Positions 34,077 to 42,566 of a stretch of DNA of 64,000 nucleotides are shown in pieces. Both the position numbers and the translations under genes were made by a program. Each line of letters begins with the position of its first letter. The stretch's first letter is position 1. The DNA comes from Clostridiales bacterium (GTDB lineage Bacteria > Bacillota > Clostridia > Oscillospirales > Acutalibacteraceae), in assembly GCA_019422525.1 (NCBI GenBank), contig JAHZDE010000002.1, positions 62,001 through 126,000 of the forward strand, in the 5' to 3' direction. Under the pieces are notes generated by a model. That model saw nothing but the letters and a program-made list of their open reading frames with translations, was not told where the DNA came from and ran no database searches.

Positions 34077-34838
34077 TCAATAAATATTCCGTCCACTGAA
34101 GATTTCAATCATTTCCTGCCGCAGGCTGTCCATAATGGCCAGTCGGGTTTGGGGCGGAAGTTCATATACATCCGTATTGAACAGATAGTTCTGCAAATTA
34201 ACTTCCTTCACCATCATCTTGGTGTGGAACAGGTTGGCTTCATACACGTTAATGTCTACCGTGTCATACCGGCGAAGAATTTCTTTATCAATATAATCCT
34301 GAATGGAGGTGATTTTGTGGTCCAAAAATAGTTTTTTTCCGTCCACATCTCGGGTAAAACCCCGCACGCGGTAATCCATGGTAATGATATCGGAATCAAA
34401 AGAATTGATGAGATAATCCAGTGTGGAAAGAGGCGTAATTTCTCCGCATGTTGCCACATCAATATCCACCCGAAAGGTGGCAAGGCAGGTATCCGGATGA
34501 TATTCCGGGTAGGTATGAACGGTCACATGACTTTTATCCAAATGAGCCAGCTGGGTCTCTCCCTGTACGGGAATCATGGAGCCCTCGGCAATGAGGATGG
34601 TTACGGACGCACCTTGGGGCTCATAATCCTGACGAGAAACATTGAGCACCGTTGCGCCAATCATGTCCGTCAGCCGGGTGAGAATATTGGTCAGACGTTC
34701 AGAGTTATACTGCTCGTCAATATAGGCGATATAGTCCTTCTGCTCCCTTGGCGTTTTGGCATAGCACACGTCATAGATATTAAAACTCAGCGCCTTTGTC
34801 AGATTATTGAAGCCGTATAATCTCATTTTCTGCTCCAT
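34077..34838 (-). CDS. speD: S-adenosylmethionine decarboxylase proenzyme, E. coli-like long type
   Basis: SpeD decarboxylates SAM, giving the aminopropyl donor for SpeE. It is a pyruvoyl enzyme made by self-cleavage at Lys-Ser; here 'LDKSHVTVHTYPEYHP' places the pyruvoyl-forming Ser at 103. The length (253 aa) and 'MRLYGFNNLTKALSFNIYDVCYAKT' near the start match the E. coli-type class (about 264 aa), not the short B. subtilis type. Two adjacent ATGs occur; 34838 is best spaced from AGGAGG. It is the first gene of the operon, 13 bases before speA. Confidence 0.95.
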   Translation of the reverse strand: MEQKMRLYGFNNLTKALSFNIYDVCYAKTPREQKDYIAYIDEQYNSERLTNILTRLTDMIGATVLNVSRQDYEPQGASVTILIAEGSMIPVQGETQLAHLDKSHVTVHTYPEYHPDTCLATFRVDIDVATCGEITPLSTLDYLINSFDSDIITMDYRVRGFTRDVDGKKLFLDHKITSIQDYIDKEILRRYDTVDINVYEANLFHTKMMVKEVNLQNYLFNTDVYELPPQTRLAIMDSLRQEMIEIFSGRNIY

Positions 34839-34879
34839 CATGCATCCTCCTGCATTGGGACAATCCAACATTCCCCAAG

Positions 34880-34907
34880 ATGATAATAATCATAAAATTT
34901 GAGTAAA
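34880..34907 (-). promoter_or_regulatory. Promoter of the polyamine operon
   Basis: Minus strand: TTTACT (34902-34907), 16-base spacer, TATCAT (34880-34885). It lies between the ncRNA terminator and speD, so the operon can start without reading through the RNA. The same two hexamers and spacer are seen before the UroD-like gene near 27.25 kb. Confidence 0.5.
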
Positions 34908-34920
34908 TCACAATTATAAA

Positions 34921-34956
34921 GAAAAACGCAGGTGACAATTGCCATCACCTGCGTTG
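34921..34956 (-). terminator. Terminator of the ncRNA
   Basis: AACGCAGGTGA and TCACCTGCGTT form a perfect 11-bp stem around a nine-base loop. On the minus strand a TTTTTCTTT run follows; on the plus strand there is no T-run. Confidence 0.85.
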
Positions 34957-35267
34957 AATCATTTCTAAGTGTATCTATCCGGAGCGGAAAAACCTTTGTG
35001 GGGGCGCACGGCTTCCGGATTCTACAGAGTTCAGAGTCTATATAGCAAATATCTCACTTTTACCACTCTTATTGATTGTTTCACAAGTTGATGTGCAAAG
35101 CACCGGTTATAAAGTGACCAACTTATAAAATTTGAGTATACACTCCATCAATAAGGCAACCAGCGTTGCCAATCGGCAGTTGACCCGGCTGTCCGTATGG
35201 CCTTAACCCAATAACGGGTGGTCAAAAATATTTGCATGAAACTCTGTAAAAAGCATCATTCCATTGC
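34921..35267 (-). ncRNA. Structured non-coding RNA, tentatively raiA-motif-like
   Basis: A 509-base gap holds no coding frame but a strongly structured minus-strand transcript. A promoter (TTGACT-17-TAGTAT) is upstream, and a terminator (AACGCAGGTGA stem, 34925-34955, then a T-run) is downstream. A perfect 9-bp pairing (35240-35248 with 35023-35031) closes a 226-base core. Inside are TTGAC/GTCAA around the hairpin ACCC-GTTATT-GGGT, then TGCC/GGCA, and GGCAAC-GCTG-GTTGCC. After the core, ATCCGGA/TCCGGAT forms another stem. The core size and the CCCG...GGTTAAGGCC...GCCGGGTC phrases remind me of the raiA RNA of Firmicutes; that name is from memory and uncertain. Confidence 0.75.
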
Positions 35268-35273
35268 TATTTT

Positions 35274-35302
35274 ATACTACACTTTTTGTCAATAAAAGTC
35301 AA
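35274..35302 (-). promoter_or_regulatory. Promoter of the ncRNA
   Basis: Minus strand: TTGACT (35297-35302), a 17-base spacer, TAGTAT (35274-35279). The start would be near 35267, about 20 bases before the closing stem of the RNA core. Confidence 0.6.
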
Positions 35303-35347
35303 GACAAAAACCTGCCAAAACATCAGGTTCGCCTTTGGGGGGAAATA

Positions 35348-36049
35348 TCAGGCGGTCTGAAAATGTGTAGCGGCAAATTCACCGAATACTTGTCCAATCA
35401 ACCGGTGACCTTCATGGTTAGGATGAATACCGTCAATACAAAGAAGGTCGCGACAATTTTTGGCAGCCAAAAACGGTGTCCGCACATCGACCAAAGGTAC
35501 GTGATTTTCCAGTGCAGTCCGGCAAAGAGCGTTTGAGTACATTTCCTGATGTCGGTAAATCGTTTGAATATCTCCGCCAAGCCATTCCAAAATGGCGTGT
35601 TTGTCCAATCCTGGACGGCAGAACCAATCAAAATATCTCTGGGCATCAATAGGTGGAAGACTCATGATAATAGGAAGAATTCCGTTTTTTTTCAATAGAT
35701 GAATCATTTCCCGACAACTGCTTATAAATAAAGGCAGAGGAGTATTTGGCAAATGCTCGCCATGAGGGTTTGCGGAGATGTCCGGCCAGTGGTAATCACA
35801 ATCGTTTCCTCCGTATTCCAAGACCACGGCATCACAGGTAAGCCCTTTTGACAGGGCTTTCGAAAGCTGGTCCAGACCTTTTGTGATGGTACATCCAAAC
35901 TTGGCCCGATTTACAATGGCCAACGGATATTCCTCCTCTAAATATTGCCAACCACTTTCTTTTGGGACAATATATTTTTCGGTATAATCCAGCTCAATTC
36001 CTTTTAGAATCGAATCTCCGTAGATTTGGATTTTATGAAGAAGTCCCAT
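35348..36049 (-). CDS. SGNH/GDSL-type hydrolase
   Basis: The 233-residue protein has the SGNH blocks: 'IQIYGDSILKG' with Ser13 nucleophile, a block II glycine, 'LEYGGNDCDYHW' (block III, GxND) and 'DGIHPNHEGH' with the Asp-x-x-His pair. The family removes acyl or acetyl groups from esters such as carbohydrates or lipids. There is no signal peptide, so it acts in the cytoplasm. AAAGGAG precedes the ATG and a TATAAT box lies about 50 bases upstream on the minus strand (36099-36104). It ends about 45 bases before the ncRNA promoter. Confidence 0.9.
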   Translation of the reverse strand: MGLLHKIQIYGDSILKGIELDYTEKYIVPKESGWQYLEEEYPLAIVNRAKFGCTITKGLDQLSKALSKGLTCDAVVLEYGGNDCDYHWPDISANPHGEHLPNTPLPLFISSCREMIHLLKKNGILPIIMSLPPIDAQRYFDWFCRPGLDKHAILEWLGGDIQTIYRHQEMYSNALCRTALENHVPLVDVRTPFLAAKNCRDLLCIDGIHPNHEGHRLIGQVFGEFAATHFQTA

Positions 36050-36556
36050 GTTGAAATCTCCTTTTAGACAATTTGAAATCTGGTTTTTAAAACTATATAT
36101 TATAATAACTTATTTTATAAAAAATAGTTTTAATAGTCTGTGAACTTTTTATACATGATAGTTTGTAACTTTTGCATGATTGGCAAAAATGAATATATAT
36201 GCATTTTTCTGTGAGCATAGCATGGGCTATGAAAGAAATATTTGTTGCTTCTTAATGCGAGAACATTTAAGTTTAGAAAATACAATAAATCAAGGCTTAA
36301 AACATGTATATGCAGTAACAAAAAATAAATATTTATACTTATTTTTCTGCAAAAAGAAAAATGTGCCAAAACTTTAACAATTTCACAATTTGGACATTGA
36401 TTTCTTTTTCGCTATCGGGTACAATGGTATCAGCCGTAAATTCGAGCTTTTACGGCGTTGTATGTATGTTTAGAGGAATGCCGATATATTTCGGGTTCTT
36501 CCAATATACCGCATAATTTTAAATGTTTTGGCCATTGGGCCGGAAGGAGAAAAATT
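36050..36556. other. AT-rich intergenic region between SGNH hydrolase and pckG
   Basis: It contains a minus-strand TATAAT for the SGNH gene (36099-36104), the pckG promoter (36397-36425) and a leader of about 125 bases. I see no convincing coding sequence in the middle: a 65-codon frame at 36180-36377 lacks a ribosome site and is built from low-complexity AT-rich codons. Confidence 0.6.
36397..36425 (+). promoter_or_regulatory. pckG promoter
   Basis: TTGATT, a 17-base spacer and TACAAT, about 130 bases before the ATG. Confidence 0.6.
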
Positions 36557-38320
36557 ATGACAAACAATGCTTCTGTTTTGAAGTGGATTGACGAGATGAA
36601 GGCTCTTGTCACCCCCGACCAGCTGGTCTGGATCGACGGTTCCGAAGAGCAGCTGGAGGCCCTGCGCGCTGAGGCTTGCAAGACCGGCGAAATGATTAAG
36701 TTGAATCAGGAAAAGCTGCCGGGCTGCTACCTGCACCGTACTGCTGTTAACGATGTGGCTCGTGTGGAAGGCAGAACTTTCATTTGCGCAAAGAAAGAAG
36801 AGGACGCTGGCCCCACCAATAACTGGATGGACCCCGAGAAAGCATACAAAATGCTGTATGATATTGCCCGCGGCAGCTACAAGGGCCGTACCATGTACGT
36901 GATCCCCTACTCCATGGGCCCCATCGGTTCTCCTCTGGCCAAAATCGGCGTAGAGCTGACCGACTCTATCTATGTTGTACTGAACATGGCCATTATGACT
37001 CGCGTTGGTGAGAAAGTCTGGGAAGCTCTGGGCGACAGCACCGACTGGGTGAAGGGCCTGCACTGCAAGTGTGATATTGACGAAGAGAAGAGATATATCT
37101 GCCACTTCCCGGAGGATAACACCATTATCTCTGTGAACTCCGGTTACGGCGGAAACGTGCTGCTGGGCAAGAAGTGCTTCGCTCTGCGTATTGCTTCTTA
37201 CCAGGGCAAGAACGAAGGCTGGATGGCTGAGCACATGCTGATTCTGGGCATTGAGAATCCTCAGGGCGAAATCAAGTATGTGGCTGCTGCTTTCCCGTCT
37301 GCCTGCGGCAAGACCAACCTGGCTATGCTGATTCCCCCGGAGGGATATCGCAAGAAGGGCTACAAGGTTTGGACTGTCGGCGACGACATCGCCTGGATGC
37401 GTCAGGGCGAGGATGGCCGTCTGTATGCCATCAACCCCGAGAACGGCTTCTTCGGCGTTGCTCCCGGAACCAACAACAAGTCCAACCCCAACGCTCTGGC
37501 TACCACCCGTCAGGGAACCATCTTCACCAACGTTGCCCACAACCTGGACGACAATACCGTTTGGTGGGAAGGCCTGGACAAGAATCCACCTGAGAATGCT
37601 GTTGACTGGAAGGGCAACCCCTGGAACGGCAAGACCAGCGATGTGAAGGGCGCTCATCCCAACAGCCGCTTCACCGCTCCGGCTAAGAACTGCCCCTGCA
37701 TTAGCCCCGAGTTCGACAAGGGCGCTGGCGTTCCGATTTCCGCTATCATCTTTGGCGGCCGTCGTGCTAAGACCACTCCTCTGGTGTATCAGTCCCGCGA
37801 CTGGAACCATGGCGTGTTCGTAGGCTCCATCATGGCTTCCGAGACCACTGCTGCTGCTACCGGCGCTGTTGGCGTGTTGCGTCATGACCCCATGGCTATG
37901 AAGCCCTTCTGCGGCTATCACATGGGCGACTACTTCCAGCACTGGATTGAGATGGGCGAGAAGCTGGGCGACAAGGCTCCCAAGATCTTCAACGTGAACT
38001 GGTTCCGTCTGGACGACGAAGGCCACTTCATTTGGCCGGGCTTCGGCGACAACCTCCGTGTGCTCGAGTGGATCGTCAACCGCTGCGAGGGCAAGGCTGA
38101 CGCTGAGGAGACCGCTATCGGTTATGTGCCTCATGCTGAGGACATCAACCTGGAGGGTCTGGACTTCTCCATCGACGCTCTGAAGGGCATCTTGGCTGTC
38201 AACAAGGACGAGTGGGCTAAGGAAGCTGCTGAAATCGAAGAGTTCTATAAGACCTTCGGCGACAAGCTGCCTGCTGAGCTGAGAGCTTCTCTGGAGACTC
38301 TGAAGAACAACTGCAAATAA
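36557..38320 (+). CDS. pckG: Phosphoenolpyruvate carboxykinase (GTP)
   Basis: The enzyme interconverts oxaloacetate + GTP and PEP + GDP + CO2. In anaerobes it often runs towards oxaloacetate to save energy. The GTP-type P-loop 'FPSACGKTN' is present with the reactive Cys250 and Lys252, followed by 'VGDDIAWM' and 'GAHPNSRFTAPA'. The 587 residues match the GTP class, not the ~530-residue ATP class. ATG at 36557 follows GGAAGGAG. Codons strongly favour CTG, AAG, AAC, GGC and GCT, as in the ferredoxin and polyamine genes, which suggests high expression. Confidence 0.97.
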   Translation: MTNNASVLKWIDEMKALVTPDQLVWIDGSEEQLEALRAEACKTGEMIKLNQEKLPGCYLHRTAVNDVARVEGRTFICAKKEEDAGPTNNWMDPEKAYKMLYDIARGSYKGRTMYVIPYSMGPIGSPLAKIGVELTDSIYVVLNMAIMTRVGEKVWEALGDSTDWVKGLHCKCDIDEEKRYICHFPEDNTIISVNSGYGGNVLLGKKCFALRIASYQGKNEGWMAEHMLILGIENPQGEIKYVAAAFPSACGKTNLAMLIPPEGYRKKGYKVWTVGDDIAWMRQGEDGRLYAINPENGFFGVAPGTNNKSNPNALATTRQGTIFTNVAHNLDDNTVWWEGLDKNPPENAVDWKGNPWNGKTSDVKGAHPNSRFTAPAKNCPCISPEFDKGAGVPISAIIFGGRRAKTTPLVYQSRDWNHGVFVGSIMASETTAAATGAVGVLRHDPMAMKPFCGYHMGDYFQHWIEMGEKLGDKAPKIFNVNWFRLDDEGHFIWPGFGDNLRVLEWIVNRCEGKADAEETAIGYVPHAEDINLEGLDFSIDALKGILAVNKDEWAKEAAEIEEFYKTFGDKLPAELRASLETLKNNCK

Positions 38321-38348
38321 GAGGTTTTTCCTCTGAAATATTGAACGG

Positions 38349-38377
38349 AAGCGCCGCATGAAAGTGCGGCGCTTTTG
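38349..38377 (+). terminator. pckG terminator
   Basis: GCGCCGCA-6-TGCGGCGC with a flanking TTTTGTT run, about 30 bases after the stop. Confidence 0.88.
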
Positions 38378-38499
38378 TTATAAAAACAGGAAAATCGAAT
38401 TTTGATGGCATATCGGAAATAAATGTGTTACAATTTTAAAATACTGTCAAATATGGGTAAATGTTGACAAATTTTATTTTATGGAGGAGACTGATATCA

Positions 38500-39891
38500 T
38501 TGCCAAAACGTCAAACCAATGATTTAGGCAGGGACCCGGTAGGAAAACTTTTGCTTCGCTTGGCGCTGCCGGCTATTACAGCACAGTTAATCAATGCCCT
38601 CTACAACATTGTTGACCGGATTTATATTGGCCATATCGAGGGGGAAGGCGATGTGGCCCTGACTGGTTTGGGAATTACGTTCCCGATTATCATGTTGATT
38701 TCTGCCTTCAGTGCGCTGATTGGTATGGGAGGCAGCCCTCGGGCATCCATTCGAATGGGAGAAGGCCATCGGGAGGGGGCCGAGGAAATTTTGGGTAATT
38801 GTTTTGTATCGCTGCTGGGGATATCGGTAGTCCTGACAGTTGTATTCCTGCTTACTCAGGAACCTCTTTTAATGATGTTCGGAGCCAGTGAAAGAACCCT
38901 TCCCTATGCTATGGATTATCTGACTATCTATCTGTGCGGAACGATTTTTGTGCAGATGGCGTTGGGACTCAATCCGTTTATCTCTATTCAGGGATATGCT
39001 ACGACCAGTATGCTTACCGTAGTGATAGGCGCTGTTATCAATATTGCGTTAGATCCTCTGTTTATTTTTGGCTTTCATATGGGAGTAAAAGGTGCCGCTT
39101 TAGCAACGATTTTGGCACAGGCTGTTTCGGCAGTGTGGGTAGTGCTCTTTCTGGTTGGAAAAAAGACGAATCTTCGTTTACAGACACGGTATTTTCGCTG
39201 GAATAAATCGATTATGTTTCCCGTGTTGGCGTTGGGGCTTTCCCCATTTATTATGCAGTCCACAGAAAGTGCGGTGAACATCGCGCTGAACTCTTCTCTT
39301 CAGCATTATGGAGGAGATTTGGCAGTGGGAGCTATGACAATTTGCAGTAGTGTTATGCAGGTAGTATTTATGCCCTTGCAGGGATTGGCACAGGGAGCGC
39401 AGCCGATTGTCAGTTTTAACTATGGAGCGAATCAGCCAGAGCGGGTAAAAAAGACGTTTCGGCTTTTGATTACCGTTGCTTTTTCAGCGACCATTCTTAT
39501 CTGGCTGTTCGTACAGTTTTTCCCGGAGCCTTTTGTGGCATTATTTAACGATAAACCGGAGCTAACCAGTTTTACCGTTTGGGCGCTGAGGATTTATATG
39601 GCAGGTATTTTTATGGTGGGAATCCAAACAGCTTGTCAACAGACTTTTGTTGCTTTAGGGCAGGCAAAGGTTTCTCTGTTTCTGGCTCTGCTGAGAAAAG
39701 TGATTCTGTTGATTCCTCTTGTATTGATTTTGCCGTTGTTTTTGTCGGACAAAGTCTTTGCCGTATATCTTGCGGAACCTATTGCGGATATTACCGCGGC
39801 ACTTTGCACGGGGACAGTGTTCTTCTGTCGTTTTAATAAGATTCTGACGAAACGGGCTGAGCAGGTTCAAGAATCGGCCTCCACTCATTAA
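38500..39891 (+). CDS. MATE family efflux transporter
   Basis: MATE transporters export drugs or metabolites in exchange for Na+ or H+. The protein (~463 aa) has about 12 hydrophobic helices, and the opening 'GRDPVGKLLLRLALPAITAQLINALYN'-type pattern (two-fold repeated bundle, second half beginning near 'WNKSIMFPVLALGLSPFIMQ'). The start is a TTG at 38500, because GGAGGAG (38483-38489) overlaps the region of an upstream ATG (38461) that has no ribosome site. 'AQGAQPIVSFNYGANQ' is typical. The substrate is unknown. A perfect 21-bp terminator follows. Confidence 0.92.
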   Translation: MPKRQTNDLGRDPVGKLLLRLALPAITAQLINALYNIVDRIYIGHIEGEGDVALTGLGITFPIIMLISAFSALIGMGGSPRASIRMGEGHREGAEEILGNCFVSLLGISVVLTVVFLLTQEPLLMMFGASERTLPYAMDYLTIYLCGTIFVQMALGLNPFISIQGYATTSMLTVVIGAVINIALDPLFIFGFHMGVKGAALATILAQAVSAVWVVLFLVGKKTNLRLQTRYFRWNKSIMFPVLALGLSPFIMQSTESAVNIALNSSLQHYGGDLAVGAMTICSSVMQVVFMPLQGLAQGAQPIVSFNYGANQPERVKKTFRLLITVAFSATILIWLFVQFFPEPFVALFNDKPELTSFTVWALRIYMAGIFMVGIQTACQQTFVALGQAKVSLFLALLRKVILLIPLVLILPLFLSDKVFAVYLAEPIADITAALCTGTVFFCRFNKILTKRAEQVQESASTH

Positions 39892-39901
39892 AATAGTTAT
39901 A

Positions 39902-39950
39902 AAACAAAGTCAGACCCTCCGGAATTGAACCGGAGGGTCTGACTTTGTTT
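39902..39950. terminator. Terminator with a perfect 21-bp stem
   Basis: Left arm 39902-39922 and right arm 39930-39950 are exact complements around the loop AATTGAA. The right arm ends in TTTGTTT. It is unusually long for this window. Confidence 0.85.
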
Positions 39951-40596
39951 AAATAGGAGAATAAAAAGAAAGAAAAGAACAGAACGTGTAATCAAAAGTT
40001 AGAGAAAAAATTTCTGGAAATGGAAAAGTGCAAATCCTATTCTCCGTATCCAGTATATTTATACCTTTCAGTGTAATAAAATATATTTTATATAAAAAGG
40101 TATAAAAGCACTTGTTAATAATATTATATATAAGTAATAGTGGTTATTGAAGAGACGTATCGTGTTTGTTTTTGGATAATATAGCAAATTGTCTTGCTAA
40201 TGCCCAGATAAACTAAACAAAGCTTTGTCAAAAAGAGAAAAATTCTAAATAAACGTTTCAAAAAAGCTTGGCTATATTATACCTCTGTTATCCAGTTTTG
40301 TAAATAGATTTTGTGTAATTTTTAGTCTTTTTTTTGAAAAAACTTACTCTTATATTTGTTTTAAAGAAATATAAGAGTAAAAGTAACATCATGATAGCGA
40401 AATGAAGGTGCATATTGAGAATATACAAAATACCACCTGATAAAAATTGATAGGAAATATAAAATAATGAGTATTAGGTAAAATATGAATAGGTTCTGGA
40501 AAAGTGTAAAATTGATTGACAAAACAGGAAGAATTGGATAGCATAAAAGAAACGGAGAATCACGTTGCCTATTTTCAGAAAAGCAGGTGTTATAGT
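39951..40596. other. Long AT-rich intergenic region
   Basis: About 645 bases with very low GC and no supported gene. The main structure is a perfect 14-bp inverted repeat: 40344-40357 and 40367-40380, loop nine bases. On the minus strand it is followed by a T-rich run. A TTG at 40516 could begin an N-terminal extension of the next gene. Confidence 0.55.
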
Positions 40597-41994
40597 ATGA
40601 AACTGGTGGACTTGCTCACCAATCCCCGCTTCACAAAAAAAATATTTCGCGGCACCATTTTGGTTATTCTTATTACAATTGCGGTTATATTTGGGCTATT
40701 CAACACAGAAAAGCTCTTAACGGTTCTCAATACGCTGGTCGCTGTTTTTTATCCATTCCTGCTGGGAATCTGTATTGCCTTTGTTCTGAATGTCATATTG
40801 AAAATGTATGAAGAGCATGTGTTTGCCTTTTTAAATCGAAAAAAGTATAAATTGTGGATGCGCTTTCGCAGGATGATTTGTATTGCCCTGACCTATTTGA
40901 CGGTTTTTGCAATTTTTACCGGTGTGGTATTTTTTGTGATTCCCGAATTGTATCAATCACTCAGCAAGTTCGTCTACAATGTTCCGGATTACCTTCGAAG
41001 TGTCAGTATTTGGGTGAATGAACAGTTAATTAGACTAAATATTGATACTTCACAAATTGATTTGCTTCAAATTGACTGGCCGTCCATCATTACGCAAGCC
41101 AGCCAGATGGCGTCAGATTTTATGGGGAATTTATATACTACCGCGGTGATGATTGCTTCCTCCGTCGCTTCCGGAATGTTTACGCTGGTAATGAGTATGA
41201 TTTTTTCTGCCTATATGCTTTCCAAAAAGGAGCATTTGGTCCGAGGAATGCGCCGAGTATTATATGCTTTTCTGCCAGCCCATCGGGTTCGCCGCATTAT
41301 CGAGATTGCGGCAATTACCAACCGGATTTTTTCTGGTTTTGTAGCCGGTCAGCTGACAGAGTCCTTGATTTTGGGCATTTTGTGTTATTTAGGCATGAGC
41401 ATCATAGGGCTTCCCTATGCCCTTCTGATTAGTACGCTGGTATGTGTATTCAGTTTGATTCCGCTGCTTGGTGCATATATCAGTATGTTTTCCGGAATTT
41501 TTATTCTGTTGCTGTCCACTCCCTGGGGAGAATTTCCTTGGAATAGCCTGTGGTTTACAATTTTCCTGCTAATTCTCCAACAGGTGGAAGGAAATCTGAT
41601 TTATCCCCGGGTAGTGGGAACTTCTATTGGTCTGCCAGGAATCTGGGTCCTTCTAGCGGTTATCGTGTGCAGTGGGCTGATGGGAATTGGAGGAATTTTA
41701 ATCGGAATTCCGGCCACCTCCGTGCTTTATGCTTTGTTTACGCAAGCTGTAAAAAATCGGCTTTCCCAAAGGCATATCAGCAAAGAACAGCTGGATGAGG
41801 AAGTGGATGTAGAGCAATTGTTGGGCCGTCCGGCTGGCGGTGGGCCCATCAGTAATATTAAAGAAAGCCGACGCAGACGCGAACGGGCAAAGTTAGCCAA
41901 GCTGTTGGAAAAGACTCAGGGACTTGCAGGAAATCTGCACAAAAGCGAAGAAACGAAATCAACAGACAAAACCAATCAAACAGGGAAAAAATAA
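40597..41994 (+). CDS. AI-2E transporter family (PerM-like) permease
   Basis: The membrane protein (465 aa from ATG 40597) has the PerM/AI-2E family pattern: two N-terminal helices, a hydrophilic loop, then a helical bundle with 'SGFVAGQLTESLILGILCYLG' and 'LIPLLGAYISMFSGIFILLL', and 'QQVEGNLIYPRVVGTSIGLPG', the family's best signature. The C-terminal ~90 residues are charged and cytoplasmic ('RRRRERAKLAKLLEK'). The start is unsure: an in-frame TTG at 40516 would add 27 residues; both have weak ribosome sites. Cargo is unknown despite the family name. Confidence 0.88.
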   Translation: MKLVDLLTNPRFTKKIFRGTILVILITIAVIFGLFNTEKLLTVLNTLVAVFYPFLLGICIAFVLNVILKMYEEHVFAFLNRKKYKLWMRFRRMICIALTYLTVFAIFTGVVFFVIPELYQSLSKFVYNVPDYLRSVSIWVNEQLIRLNIDTSQIDLLQIDWPSIITQASQMASDFMGNLYTTAVMIASSVASGMFTLVMSMIFSAYMLSKKEHLVRGMRRVLYAFLPAHRVRRIIEIAAITNRIFSGFVAGQLTESLILGILCYLGMSIIGLPYALLISTLVCVFSLIPLLGAYISMFSGIFILLLSTPWGEFPWNSLWFTIFLLILQQVEGNLIYPRVVGTSIGLPGIWVLLAVIVCSGLMGIGGILIGIPATSVLYALFTQAVKNRLSQRHISKEQLDEEVDVEQLLGRPAGGGPISNIKESRRRRERAKLAKLLEKTQGLAGNLHKSEETKSTDKTNQTGKK

Positions 41995-42002
41995 AATCAT
42001 AG

Positions 42003-42044
42003 AAAAACAGAACCTCAGGGAGAGAAACCGGAGGTTCTGTTTTT
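42003..42044 (+). terminator. Terminator of the PerM-like gene
   Basis: AAAACAGAACCTC and GAGGTTCTGTTTT form a stem, with a following T-run. Confidence 0.85.
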
Positions 42045-42061
42045 TATTTCTATGATGGCAA

Positions 42062-42436
42062 TTATTCAATACGGGAAATCATCTGGCAATAAACATAGAT
42101 GTTCTGGATTTTTTTCGCTTCGTTTCCCTTGTCAGTAATGATAACAGGCTGCGTTTCAGACGGTGTTACATAAAGCTTAAATACCAGTCCATCCTGCATA
42201 ACCTTCATATCGCGAATATGCTTATACTGAAAATTGCGTTTTTCAATACCCAGGTATCCGAAGATGATATTTTGAATATCCAAGTTGGTAAAACACTGGA
42301 TGACATCATCTTCGTCATGCATTTCCAAAATGGCTTTGGCCTCTTCAAAGGTTACATCCGTACATTTAAAGACGCCCCGATTGATAACGGACATCATAGC
42401 GCTGTTGTCCAGCAGCAGCAGAGGACTTGATGACAT
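42062..42436 (-). CDS. Hypothetical protein, possibly divergent DUF1874-like
   Basis: The 124-residue protein starts at ATG 42436 (AAAGGGG 11 bases before); an ATG seven codons earlier is inside that site. A short 'LLLLDNSAMMSVINRGVFK' is followed by 'TFEEAKAILEM', 'QNIIFGYLGIEKRN' and 'GLVFKLYVTPSE'. This order resembles the DUF1874 / B116-like fold (LNxxI, EEAK, LLxxLLGI, VFKL), the fold of YddF and of the viral ring nuclease AcrIII-1. The catalytic Gly-His of that family is absent here. The likeness is by eye only. It sits alone between terminators and ybaK. Confidence 0.6.
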   Translation of the reverse strand: MSSSPLLLLDNSAMMSVINRGVFKCTDVTFEEAKAILEMHDEDDVIQCFTNLDIQNIIFGYLGIEKRNFQYKHIRDMKVMQDGLVFKLYVTPSETQPVIITDKGNEAKKIQNIYVYCQMISRIE

Positions 42437-42566
42437 AGACTGAAACACCCCTTTCATATAATAACACTTTTACTATAAACTATATAGAAAAAGTTGTCAA
42501 GAATCGTTAATTTTATAACATATAGTTAATTTTGTAACAAAGTATTAAGGGGGTGTTTTCCTGTTT

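Noticed and set aside
36180..36377. A 65-codon frame in the AT-rich gap before pckG
   Set aside because: No ribosome site; a TTG start; random-looking AT-rich codons.
36470..38359. A 629-codon open frame antisense to pckG
   Set aside because: It mirrors the strongly biased codons of pckG, has no ribosome site and no recognisable family.
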